5,682 bases of DNA from Bacteroidota bacterium (lineage in GTDB: Bacteria > Bacteroidota > Rhodothermia > Rhodothermales > JAAAOL01), in contig JAAAOL010000165.1 of NCBI GenBank assembly GCA_009908885.1, forward strand, positions 1 through 5,682. Direction: 5' to 3'. A program made the translations under genes and the position numbers. How positions within the stretch are numbered: the stretch's first letter is position 1; each line of letters begins with the position of its first letter. Below, in pieces: positions 1 through 5,682 of this stretch. Below the pieces are notes generated by a model. It was not told where the DNA came from. It was given only the letters and a program-made list of their open reading frames with translations, and ran no database searches.

Positions 1-1
1 G

Positions 2-265
2 AAGAGGCGCGGGCGTGCGACGGTTCTTGCATCGCGTCGGGTTCTCGTATTCAAGCTCGGTTCTCCTGCCAGGTGGGTCAACGGGATCGCCGGAGGACTC
101 TACGTCAGTAATCCATCGGAATCCACGTTTGCACGCCGCGCTGGCGAACGGCCATTCGACATCTTCTCCGCCGACTGGCAAACGGGGCGGTTTTGGACCA
201 CACTCCGCTGTCTTCGAATGGCGTCGCCGGGCACATCACTACCGGCACAGAGGTACGGAACGTGA
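2..265 (+). CDS. Possible 3' end of an unrecognised gene (5' end outside window)
   Basis: One forward frame is open from the left edge for about 87 codons and stops at TGA 263-265. That TGA overlaps the GTG start of the following lipoprotein gene (262-264) in a GTGA, an arrangement typical of translationally coupled genes. The middle of the translation (for example VNGIAGGLYVSNPSES and FDIFSADWQTGRFW) has a protein-like composition, but the rest is arginine-rich. My hand count of G/C at third codon positions gives roughly two thirds, lower than the clear genes here, and I recognise no family. Another forward frame is also open through this stretch, so openness alone is weak evidence in such GC-rich DNA. 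If it is not coding, positions 1-248 hold nothing else that I can name. Confidence 0.25.
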   Translation, partial: KRRGRATVLASRRVLVFKLGSPARWVNGIAGGLYVSNPSESTFARRAGERPFDIFSADWQTGRFWTTLRCLRMASPGTSLPAQRYGT

Positions 266-885
266 AGAAAATCCTAGTGGCGACGATCTGCATGCTCCTT
301 GCAGGCTGTGCCGGGCGTCAGGTAACGACGGTCCAGCCCCTGAGCGAATCCGCCGATGCGCCCTATGCGAACGTGCTGGTCGTCTCGCTGTTCGATTCGT
401 TCGACCGGCGTCGCATTCTCGAGAGGGCGATAGTCAAGGAACTCGGCGAGCGAGGTGTTCGCGCCGTTGCGAGCACGTCACGGATGAACACGCGCACCCC
501 GCTGAATCGCGATACTTTCGTGGCGATGGTCGACGAACTGGGTTCGGATGCCGTACTGGTCACGCAGCTGGTCGACGTCGAGACCGAAGGCAAGGTGAAG
601 ACGAGGCGCCCCGATGCGACCTACAACTTCGGGCCGACACGCTACTACAACGTTTGGACGGTCGAACTGACCGAGTACCGGGAACCGCCGACCATCGCGA
701 CGAAGAGCGCCGTGGTGCTGGCCAGCCGGGTCTATTCGGCCGAAACGAAAGCGCCGGTGTGGGCCATCGAGTCGAAGCTCACCGTCAGGAAGAACCTCGA
801 CGACCCCATGGATTACTCGCTGATCACCGACGAGGCGACGTCAATCGTCGGGCGCCTCGCGCGCGACGGGCTACTGGCGCAGTAG
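262..885 (+). CDS. Uncharacterised lipoprotein, CsgG/DUF4136-like in appearance
   Basis: The gene encodes a predicted lipoprotein of about 207 residues. I chose GTG 262-264 because it has an AGAGG ribosome-binding site at 249-253, eight bases upstream, and because it puts a textbook lipoprotein signal at the N-terminus: two lysines, a hydrophobic stretch and the lipobox LAGC with the lipidated Cys at residue 16. The upstream in-frame ATG at 193 would add 23 residues ahead of that signal. Residue 17 is Ala rather than Asp, so outer-membrane sorting by Lol is expected. The mature part looks like one alpha/beta domain: a strand (NVLVVSLFDSF), a helix (RRRILERAIVKELGERG), then SDAVLVTQLVDV, and a late strand with APVWAIESKL. 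That order recalls small CsgG/DUF4136-like envelope lipoproteins, but the resemblance is an impression without a database hit. The gene faces cls and ends inside a hairpin. Real gene: confident; function: unknown. Confidence 0.85.
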   Translation: MKKILVATICMLLAGCAGRQVTTVQPLSESADAPYANVLVVSLFDSFDRRRILERAIVKELGERGVRAVASTSRMNTRTPLNRDTFVAMVDELGSDAVLVTQLVDVETEGKVKTRRPDATYNFGPTRYYNVWTVELTEYREPPTIATKSAVVLASRVYSAETKAPVWAIESKLTVRKNLDDPMDYSLITDEATSIVGRLARDGLLAQ

Positions 886-889
886 CCCG
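867..889. terminator. Perfect hairpin spanning the lipoprotein stop codon
   Basis: CGGGCTACTG (867-876) pairs with CAGTAGCCCG (880-889) in a perfect 10-bp stem closed by a 3-base loop, GCG. Allowing for a bulged A at 866, GC pairs continue outward. The stem includes the TAG stop at 883-885. Neither strand has a T-run after it, so it is not a classic intrinsic terminator. Its place at the end of a gene that converges on cls, and its symmetry, suggest it ends or protects transcripts from one or both sides. Hairpins without U-tracts are reported in GC-rich genomes, but activity here is inferred. Confidence 0.5.
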
Positions 890-1077
890 CGTATCGAAGT
901 GGTCATAGTCCGGGCGACGGGCACGACGGACCGCACCACCGCCATTGTTGCCAGCGACCCCGGGGCCGATTGCGGTTGCAGAGATCTGCGTCTCGCCTGA
1001 TCTCGGGGAGCATATCGGAGAAACGCGGGGCCGGGTAAGCGATCTCGAGGTGATTCGAGGGCAACAGCGCTTCCTCG

Positions 1078-2544
1078 TCATAGCACCGGCGCGGCAAGAC
1101 GGGAAAGCGCGACGCCGAGGCGCCAGTACAGCGGCTTCTCGTCGATGCTCGAAGGGTCGATCATCACCGAGTTTGCGAAATCCCGTTCGAACATCTGCTC
1201 CATCCGTGCCGCGAACTCCGGCTCGGCGACCGCTGCCGTCACCTCGAAATTCAGCCGGAAGGAACGGTTGTCGAAATTGGCGGTACCGACGGTGGCGAAG
1301 TCGTCGTCGACGAGCATGACCTTCTGGTGGAGAAAACCGGGCGAGTAGGCATAGAACCTGATGCCCGTGTCGCGCAGTTGCCGGATGTAGTGGAACGCGG
1401 CGAGATGGACGGGCAGGCTGTCGGGTTTCTGGGTCGTAATGACGCGCACGTCGACGCCGCGCAGGGCCGCGAGATACAGCGCCTTCATGACGGCTTCGTC
1501 GGGGACGAAATACGGCGCGGAGATCCAGATACGCTCACGTGCCGAATGCAGCGCGGTGGTGAACATGAGTCCGGCGGCCTCGAGTCGCCGGCTGGGCGAC
1601 GACGGCAGGATCATCACGGGCGTATCGGCGTCTTCCGCCGGTGTCGGGCGCCAGTTGAGGGCCGGGATGTCCCGCGTAGCCCAGTACCAGTCTCCCAGTA
1701 CTACCGCCTGCAGTTGAATCGCCGCCGGCCCGTCGATCCTGAGGTGGGTGTCGCGCCACGGACTGAACTCGGGGTCCCGGCCCAGGTACTCGTCGCCCAC
1801 GTTGTGGCCGCCGACCCAGCTCGACTTGCCGTCGACCACGACGATCTTGCGGTGGTTACGGAAATTGAGCTGGAACCGGTTCCTCCATCCGCGGTTCGGA
1901 CGGAAGGACGAGACCTCTACGCCAGCATCCTGCAGATCGGTGACGTAGTCCGCCGGCAGTCCGTGGCTGCCGATTTCGTCGTAGAGGACGAAGACGCGGA
2001 CGCCGGACCGTGCCCGTTCGATAAGCGCGTCCCTGACCTGTCGCCCCAGCTCATCGTCGTGGATCATGTAGAACTGGAACAGCACGTAATCCTGCGCTCC
2101 GGCGATGCCGGCCAGGATGCTGTCGAAGGTGGCTTCCCCGTCGATCAGAAGTTCGGTTCGGTTACGCCCGACGAGATCGAACCCGGCCAGTGCCTTCAGT
2201 GCGTTGTAGGCGCCGGGCCTGTCCGGCAACGGCGTGGCCCACGGCTCGAGTTCCGCGCGAATCTCGCCGAGCAGGTCGTCGATATCGTCCCGACGCGCCT
2301 CGTAGGCGTCGATGGTGCCCTGGAACTCGCTGCGGCCGAAAACCAGATAGGCGGGAACCGCCACGAACGGCATGGCGGCAAGAGATACCGACCACGCAAT
2401 CGCGCCCTGGGCCGTGCGCACCGTCAATGCCGCATGACCCGCGCAGATGAAACCGGCCAGATAGAACAAGATCGTGATCAGGGCCAGCATACTCCTCCCG
2501 AAACGGCGTTTCGGTCGCGCCGGGGTCGTAGTCTCGCTACTCAT
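1078..2544 (-). CDS. cls: Cardiolipin synthase (ClsA type, phospholipase D superfamily)
   Basis: This enzyme joins two phosphatidylglycerol molecules to give cardiolipin and glycerol at the inner membrane. The 488-residue product matches the usual ClsA length and is complete. Two N-terminal membrane segments lie at about residues 19-39 and 48-70, the second ending in the family-typical PAYLVFGR. The two PLD catalytic motifs follow: HRKIVVVD, with H231, K233 and D238, followed by GGHN; and HQKVMLVD, with H406, K408 and D413, followed by TANFDNRSF. The C-terminus LSRLAAPVL is also typical. I prefer the ATG at 2542-2544 because GAGG (CCTC on plus, 2553-2556) sits eight bases upstream; an in-frame GTG directly before it (2545-2547) would add one residue. 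A tRNA-Gly gene lies 46 bp upstream in the same direction with no terminator seen between, so co-transcription is likely. ClsB- or ClsC-type proteins lack this N-terminal pair of membrane segments, so ClsA is the better call. Confidence 0.96.
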   Translation of the reverse strand: MSSETTTPARPKRRFGRSMLALITILFYLAGFICAGHAALTVRTAQGAIAWSVSLAAMPFVAVPAYLVFGRSEFQGTIDAYEARRDDIDDLLGEIRAELEPWATPLPDRPGAYNALKALAGFDLVGRNRTELLIDGEATFDSILAGIAGAQDYVLFQFYMIHDDELGRQVRDALIERARSGVRVFVLYDEIGSHGLPADYVTDLQDAGVEVSSFRPNRGWRNRFQLNFRNHRKIVVVDGKSSWVGGHNVGDEYLGRDPEFSPWRDTHLRIDGPAAIQLQAVVLGDWYWATRDIPALNWRPTPAEDADTPVMILPSSPSRRLEAAGLMFTTALHSARERIWISAPYFVPDEAVMKALYLAALRGVDVRVITTQKPDSLPVHLAAFHYIRQLRDTGIRFYAYSPGFLHQKVMLVDDDFATVGTANFDNRSFRLNFEVTAAVAEPEFAARMEQMFERDFANSVMIDPSSIDEKPLYWRLGVALSRLAAPVL

Positions 2545-2590
2545 CACCCCTGCCTCGCAATGCGGTCGGGCGTCAGCAGGAGGGAATCGG

Positions 2591-2661
2591 AGCGGGTGAA
2601 GGGAATCGAACCCTCATTCTCAGCTTGGGAAGCTGATGTTCTACCATTGAACTACACCCGC
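2591..2661 (-). tRNA. tRNA-Gly, anticodon CCC
   Basis: Read on the minus strand the 71 bases fold into a full cloverleaf. The acceptor stem is GCGGGTG with CACCCGC, the D arm GTTC/GAAC has loop AATGGTA, the anticodon stem TCAGC/GCTGA has loop TTCCCAA, the variable region has four bases, and the T arm GAGGG/CCCTT has loop TTCGATT. The loop gives anticodon CCC, which reads GGG glycine codons, and the whole closely resembles E. coli glyU. The discriminator base is U, followed by CCG in the DNA, so the 3' CCA is not encoded and must be added by the CCA-adding enzyme. It lies just upstream of cls in the same orientation. Confidence 0.97.
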
Positions 2662-2681
2662 GGGCCCGGCAATGCCAGCGC

Positions 2682-2711
2682 AGTTTACCGCCAAGAAGCA
2701 TCGCCGGTCAC
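2682..2711 (-). promoter_or_regulatory. Candidate sigma-70 promoter for tRNA-Gly (and perhaps cls)
   Basis: On the minus strand a -35-like GTGACC (plus 2706-2711) and a -10-like TAAACT (plus 2682-2687) are separated by 18 bp. Each matches the consensus at four of six positions. Transcription would start near 2675, about 14 bases ahead of the tRNA, and the bases after the -10 are GC-rich, as at growth-rate-controlled stable RNA promoters. The call rests on position as much as on sequence. Confidence 0.35.
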
Positions 2712-2795
2712 CATCCCGGCGTGCACGGAACGACTCGATTGCCACCCCCGAACAGGCACGTCGAAAGCAATGCCGAGACATGAGCACCAAGCCCG

Positions 2796-2813
2796 TTAGA
2801 CCGACTGGTTAAA
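2796..2813. promoter_or_regulatory. Imperfect palindrome, possible repressor operator
   Basis: TTAGACC (2796-2802) and GGTTAAA (2807-2813) form an imperfect inverted repeat around GACT. The left half matches the complement of the right at five of seven positions. The form TTAGACC-N4-GGTCTAA is like operators of several TetR/AcrR-family repressors. It overlaps the presumed -35 region of the promoter reading into the gene at 2918, where a bound repressor would block RNA polymerase. No regulator gene is in the window, so the link is inferred. Confidence 0.35.
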
Positions 2814-2834
2814 CTTTTGGGCGCCCCGTATACT
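2806..2834 (+). promoter_or_regulatory. Candidate promoter for the exported protein at 2918
   Basis: TATACT at 2829-2834 matches the sigma-70 -10 consensus at five of six positions. Seventeen bp upstream, TGGTTA (2806-2811) is a poor -35 with three matches, as expected of a promoter that is weak or needs an activator. Transcription would begin near 2841 and leave an untranslated leader of about 75 bases. An operator-like palindrome covers the -35 region. Confidence 0.5.
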
Positions 2835-2917
2835 GCCGCCGGAGGGCGCGAGCCGCGCATCCGCACGTAACGTCTACCTCAAGCAGAAGAATCACAAACC
2901 TCACGGGGGATACAACG

Positions 2918-3700
2918 ATGAAGAGAGCAACGATACTGACCGGGCTGGCCGCGTTCATGGCCCTCGGCCTGCCGCATCACGGCATGGCCGACGATCACGA
3001 GGCGCCCGGCCCACTGACGGAGGTCTGGTACATCGTGCCGAAACAGGGGATGGAGGCACAGTTCGAGGGCGCGGTGAAAGAGCACCACAAGTTCCGCGTC
3101 GATTCGGGCGAAACCCAGGAATGGAGCATCTACGTCCCGGTGATCGGCCACAACATGGCCATCTACCAGTTCCGCTCCTGCTGCCACACGTTCGCGGATC
3201 TGGACACCTACCAGGCCGAGGCAATGGAGAAGGGTCTCGGCGCGCACTGGAACGAGAACGTGCACCAGTACGTCGACCACTATCATCGCTATCTCGAGCG
3301 TAACGACTGGGAACACAGCCACATGCCGGAGGACGGCGGGCCGTACAAGTACTACGGCGTCACCAGCCGCGTCTGGAAGCAGGGCGCAGGACCGGGTCCC
3401 AACGAGGCGCGCAAGCAGTTCAGCAAGATCGCGAAAGAAGAGGGGTGGGCCGACGACGATCACCAGTGGCTATGGCTCTCGCGTATCGGCGGCAAGCCCA
3501 TCATGATGCTCGTCAGCCCCATGGAGAACTTCGCGGACATGGCGCCTTCCGATCCCTCGTTCTACGATTTCCTGAGCGAGAAGCTCGGTTCCGAGGCGGC
3601 GGCCGACGCGCTCTTCGAGGAATTCGACTCCGGGTTCGAGAGTTCCGACTATACCGTCTGGACGGAGCGCGAGGACCTGACGGCCGCGGACGACGACTGA
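2918..3700 (+). CDS. Exported His-rich protein with an internally duplicated domain, function unknown
   Basis: The 260-residue product begins with a Sec signal peptide: MKR, a hydrophobic core to about residue 18, and a likely signal peptidase site after A24 (GMA/DD), so it should be periplasmic or secreted. ATG 2918 follows GGGGGA (2905-2910) by seven bases. The mature protein seems to contain two related units of about 100 residues, at roughly 33-135 and 145-253. Residues 45-95 and 162-208 align by a helix with EAQF/EARKQF, then QEWSIYVPVIG/HQWLWLSRIGG, a hydrophobic strand NMAIYQF/PIMMLVSP, and FADL/FADM. This order suggests ferredoxin-like dimeric alpha/beta-barrel domains such as NIPSNAP or ABM, but that is inference. 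The first unit is rich in histidine (H110, H116, H121, H123, H133, H135) and has CCH at 88-90; the tail is acidic. It stands alone between a divergent tRNA and a convergent peptidase, with its own promoter. Real gene: very likely; function: not known. Confidence 0.9.
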   Translation: MKRATILTGLAAFMALGLPHHGMADDHEAPGPLTEVWYIVPKQGMEAQFEGAVKEHHKFRVDSGETQEWSIYVPVIGHNMAIYQFRSCCHTFADLDTYQAEAMEKGLGAHWNENVHQYVDHYHRYLERNDWEHSHMPEDGGPYKYYGVTSRVWKQGAGPGPNEARKQFSKIAKEEGWADDDHQWLWLSRIGGKPIMMLVSPMENFADMAPSDPSFYDFLSEKLGSEAAADALFEEFDSGFESSDYTVWTEREDLTAADDD

Positions 3701-3729
3701 CGGCCTGAGCCGGCGATATCACCACCGTA

Positions 3730-3764
3730 ATCCCGCGATCGGCCGACTGCGCCGGTCGCGGGAT
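3730..3764. terminator. Bidirectional terminator-like hairpin between convergent genes
   Basis: Positions 3730-3743 pair with 3751-3764 in a 14-bp stem beginning ATCCCGCGA and ending TCGCGGGAT, with one T-G wobble (3739-3755) and a 7-base loop, CGACTGC. It lies 27 bp past the plus-strand gene's stop and 19 bp past the minus-strand peptidase's stop, so it can serve both. Neither side has a strong T-run (CCGGTTCTG after it on plus, TACGGTGG on minus), so termination efficiency is uncertain, though the stem is strong. Confidence 0.65.
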
Positions 3765-3783
3765 CCGGTTCTGGGCGCGCTAC

Positions 3784-5682
3784 CTAGTCGACGACGGTGA
3801 GCTCTTCGAGCAGGTGCTCGGCATCGTACACCTTGTCGAGCGCCTCCAGCATGATGGCCGTGTCCACGGCCACGCTCCGATTGAGGCTCGGGTCGAACCA
3901 GTATTCACCGGCGATGGAGTGGATGTTGCCGTCAAAGGCCACGCCCACCAGCGCGCCGTCCGCGGCAATGACGGGGCTGCCCGAGTTACCGCCGGTGGTA
4001 TCGGCCGTGCTGACGAAATTGAACGGGGTGCCGGGGTCGAGCGCCTCGCGCACCGACTGCCAGCTCTCCGGCACCAGGAACGGCCGCTGGCCGGTCGCGC
4101 GTTCGAACAGGCGTCGGGTCTCCGTGAAGGGCTCCACGTATTCCCCCTTCTCCTCCCAGCCCTCCACCGCACCATAGCTCACGCGCAGCGTGAAAGTGGC
4201 GTCGGGATAGATCCCGGTGCCGTAGATCGCGAAGCGGGCGTCGGCGATCATCTCGCGCCCGCGGGCCAGCGGCGCCTCCACCCGTTCCTCGTAGGCCTCC
4301 CGCAGCTCGCGCGCGGACGGCTCGATGGCCAGGGCGAGCCGGATCATGGGGTCGTCGCTCGACTTGACGGCCTCCACACCCCCCTCCCAGAGGTCGCGGC
4401 GATACTCCGCCTCGTCCAGGCGGCTGTTCTCGACAAGGTAGGCGGACAGCGCATCGGGTGATTCGTTGCCGAGGATCGTCTTGACGTAGGCGCTGTCCGG
4501 CCCGAGCCATTCGCGCAACTTGGCCAGCGAGAAGGCGAGCCGCAGCTCGTCGTAGGGTTTGCTGATCGGCCGGTCTGCAAGGAGCCGCTGCTCCAGCTGG
4601 GGCAGCGCGGCGTCGGTGTAGGCGCGGATGCGCTCCTCGTTGGGCTTCTCCCGCTCCACGGTGCCGCGGACGATACTGCGGGCGTAGCCGAACAGATCCC
4701 CCAGAAGCCCCGCCCGGTTCTCGATGAACAGGTGCTCCTCGTACAGGTTTCGGCGTGCCGCGACGGCATCGTCGATGAGCTCCCAGGCCTCACCCCAGGC
4801 CGCCTCGTAGTCCGGGTTGGCCGCCACGGCCTCCCTGAGCTTGCGTTCGCCGGCCGCCTTCTCCGCCATCATCTCGTCGTCCAGCAGCGCGAACAGCCGG
4901 TTGCGCACCACCTTGATGCCGTTCTCCACCAGCAGGATGTTCTGCTGCACCGCCCGCGCGGCCTCCGGCCCGGTGTGCTGCCAGGCGAGCATGCGGCCGC
5001 GGAGCTCCGAGTTGCGCAGCAGCCAGATGGGGTAGACCACGTCGCGCAGCATCCGGAGCTCGGTCAGCGTCATCTGGCGGGAGGTACTGCCCGGGTGGCC
5101 CGTGACGAAGACGGGATCGCCCGCCTCCGGGCCGCCGCGCCGCCAGGACAGGTAGTCCGGCGTCGACGCCGGTTCGCCGTCCTCGTATGCGCGCAGGAAC
5201 GACATGTCGAACGACCAGCGCGGGAAATTGAAGTTGTCGGGGTCGCCGCCGAAGGCCGCGATGTCGAGTTCCGGCGCGAGCACCAGGCGCACGTCGTCGT
5301 AGCGCCGGTAGCGGTAGATGAAGTACTGCCCTCCCTTGTACAGGCTGACCGCCTCGCAATGCAGCTCACCCTCCGAGTCCGCCTCGCAGGCGGATTCCAG
5401 CCGGGTGAGCACGGCCTTGCGCGCCTCGTTGGCCTCGGCGTCGGACAGGCCCTCGACCGCGCCGAGCACCTCCTCCGTCACCTCCTCGTAGCCGGCGAGC
5501 ACAGAGATCTGCTCGCCGGGGCACTGCAGCTCCTCGCCCCGTTCGGCGGCCAGGAAGCCCTCGTCCGAGAGGTTGCGCTCGTCGCTGCTGAGGTTGCGCA
5601 CGCAGCCCCAGAGGCAGTGGTTGTTGGTCAGGATGAGGCCGTCGGGCGACACGAAAGAACCGGTGCAGCCGTTCTCCAGCCG
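3784..5682 (-). CDS. S46 family dipeptidyl-peptidase, DPP7-like (N-terminus outside window)
   Basis: S46 enzymes are periplasmic serine exopeptidases that remove dipeptides from oligopeptide N-termini. The frame is open to the right edge, giving the last 632 residues. It begins RLENGCTGSFVSPDG, which fits the family, so roughly 70 residues with the signal peptide are probably missing; the GTG at 5650-5652 lies inside the conserved core and is not the start. Numbering from the first residue in the window, the triad is H22 (TNNHC), D159 (PRWSFDMS) and S567 (GGNSGSPV). H-to-D spacing is 137 and D-to-S 408, close to known members. G585 in FDGN lies 18 residues after the Ser, where DPP7 has Gly and DPP11 has Arg, so a preference for hydrophobic rather than acidic P1 residues is inferred. 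N150 and D584 fit the N-terminal amine-binding residues. Cys at 6, 23, 27 and 54 suggests disulfides. TNNHC replaces the usual TNHHC. Family: near certain; specificity: inferred. Confidence 0.95.
   Translation of the reverse strand, partial: RLENGCTGSFVSPDGLILTNNHCLWGCVRNLSSDERNLSDEGFLAAERGEELQCPGEQISVLAGYEEVTEEVLGAVEGLSDAEANEARKAVLTRLESACEADSEGELHCEAVSLYKGGQYFIYRYRRYDDVRLVLAPELDIAAFGGDPDNFNFPRWSFDMSFLRAYEDGEPASTPDYLSWRRGGPEAGDPVFVTGHPGSTSRQMTLTELRMLRDVVYPIWLLRNSELRGRMLAWQHTGPEAARAVQQNILLVENGIKVVRNRLFALLDDEMMAEKAAGERKLREAVAANPDYEAAWGEAWELIDDAVAARRNLYEEHLFIENRAGLLGDLFGYARSIVRGTVEREKPNEERIRAYTDAALPQLEQRLLADRPISKPYDELRLAFSLAKLREWLGPDSAYVKTILGNESPDALSAYLVENSRLDEAEYRRDLWEGGVEAVKSSDDPMIRLALAIEPSARELREAYEERVEAPLARGREMIADARFAIYGTGIYPDATFTLRVSYGAVEGWEEKGEYVEPFTETRRLFERATGQRPFLVPESWQSVREALDPGTPFNFVSTADTTGGNSGSPVIAADGALVGVAFDGNIHSIAGEYWFDPSLNRSVAVDTAIMLEALDKVYDAEHLLEELTVVD

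Noticed and set aside
15..908. Long open forward frame of 297 codons over the lipoprotein gene
   Set aside because: Its product is dominated by Arg, Gly and His in the manner of a GC-rich shadow frame, and it covers a gene with a clear lipobox, ribosome-binding site and normal composition.
1044..1059. Small inverted repeat CTCGA/TCGAG downstream of cls as a terminator
   Set aside because: Only five clean base pairs with a 6-base loop and no T-run; too weak to call.
824..1081. Minus-strand ORF whose ATG overlaps the cls stop in an ATGA
   Set aside because: The overlap is suggestive, but the product is Arg-rich and low in complexity, and it runs antisense into the lipoprotein gene.
903..1097. 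Minus-strand frame after cls with a protein-like stretch (LLPSNHLEIAYPAPRFSDML)
   Set aside because: It would need a TTG start without a ribosome-binding site inside the end of cls, and its second half looks non-coding. It might be a decayed gene remnant, but I cannot support a call.
2591..2661. tRNA-Gly as an integration site for a mobile element
   Set aside because: The gene is intact, cls follows directly on its 3' side, and there is no integrase or repeated tRNA 3' end in the window.
1327..2799. Long open forward frame of 490 codons opposite cls and the tRNA
   Set aside because: It is antisense to a certain cardiolipin synthase and runs through the tRNA gene; the openness reflects GC-rich third positions on the opposite strand.
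3784..5652. S46 gene starting at the GTG at 5650-5652
   Set aside because: The frame stays open to the edge and the upstream residues (NGCTGSF) belong to the conserved S46 core, so the true start lies outside the window.

Overview
The window is GC-rich chromosomal DNA with tightly packed, ordinary bacterial genes. The gene content (an outer-membrane type lipoprotein, a ClsA-type cardiolipin synthase, an E. coli glyU-like tRNA-Gly, a signal-peptide protein and an S46 peptidase) suggests a Gram-negative bacterium, most likely a GC-rich gammaproteobacterium of the marine or Xanthomonadales/Chromatiales sort. That placement is an inference from gene types, not from a marker gene. I see no transposase, integrase, CRISPR array, phage gene or rRNA.

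Layout, left to right. Positions 1-265 may hold the 3' end of an unrecognised plus-strand gene whose stop overlaps the start of the next gene in a GTGA; this call is weak. Positions 262-885 (+) encode an uncharacterised lipoprotein of about 207 residues that ends inside a perfect 10-bp hairpin. Positions 886-1077 are a convergent spacer with no convincing gene. Positions 1078-2544 (-) encode a complete cardiolipin synthase with both HKD motifs. Its start lies 46 bp downstream of a tRNA-Gly(CCC) at 2591-2661 (-), so the two may share a transcript. Positions 2662-2917 are a divergent control region with a candidate promoter for the tRNA on the minus strand and one on the plus strand overlapped by an imperfect palindrome that resembles a repressor operator. 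Positions 2918-3700 (+) encode a 260-residue exported protein that I do not recognise by name but which seems to be an internal duplication of an alpha/beta-barrel-like domain. A 14-bp hairpin at 3730-3764 separates it from a convergent S46 family dipeptidyl-peptidase, 3784-5682 (-), whose N-terminus lies beyond the right edge.

Functionally the genes are mostly cell-envelope or periplasmic: lipoprotein, membrane phospholipid synthesis, an exported protein, and a periplasmic peptidase that takes dipeptides from oligopeptide N-termini. Nothing ties them into one pathway; apart from a possible tRNA-cls transcript and a possible coupled pair at the left edge, they look like independent units. The most interesting points are the duplicated His-rich exported protein with its operator-like promoter, the S46 enzyme with DPP7-like specificity and altered conserved motifs, and the hairpin that buries the lipoprotein stop codon. 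I found no convincing undescribed system.
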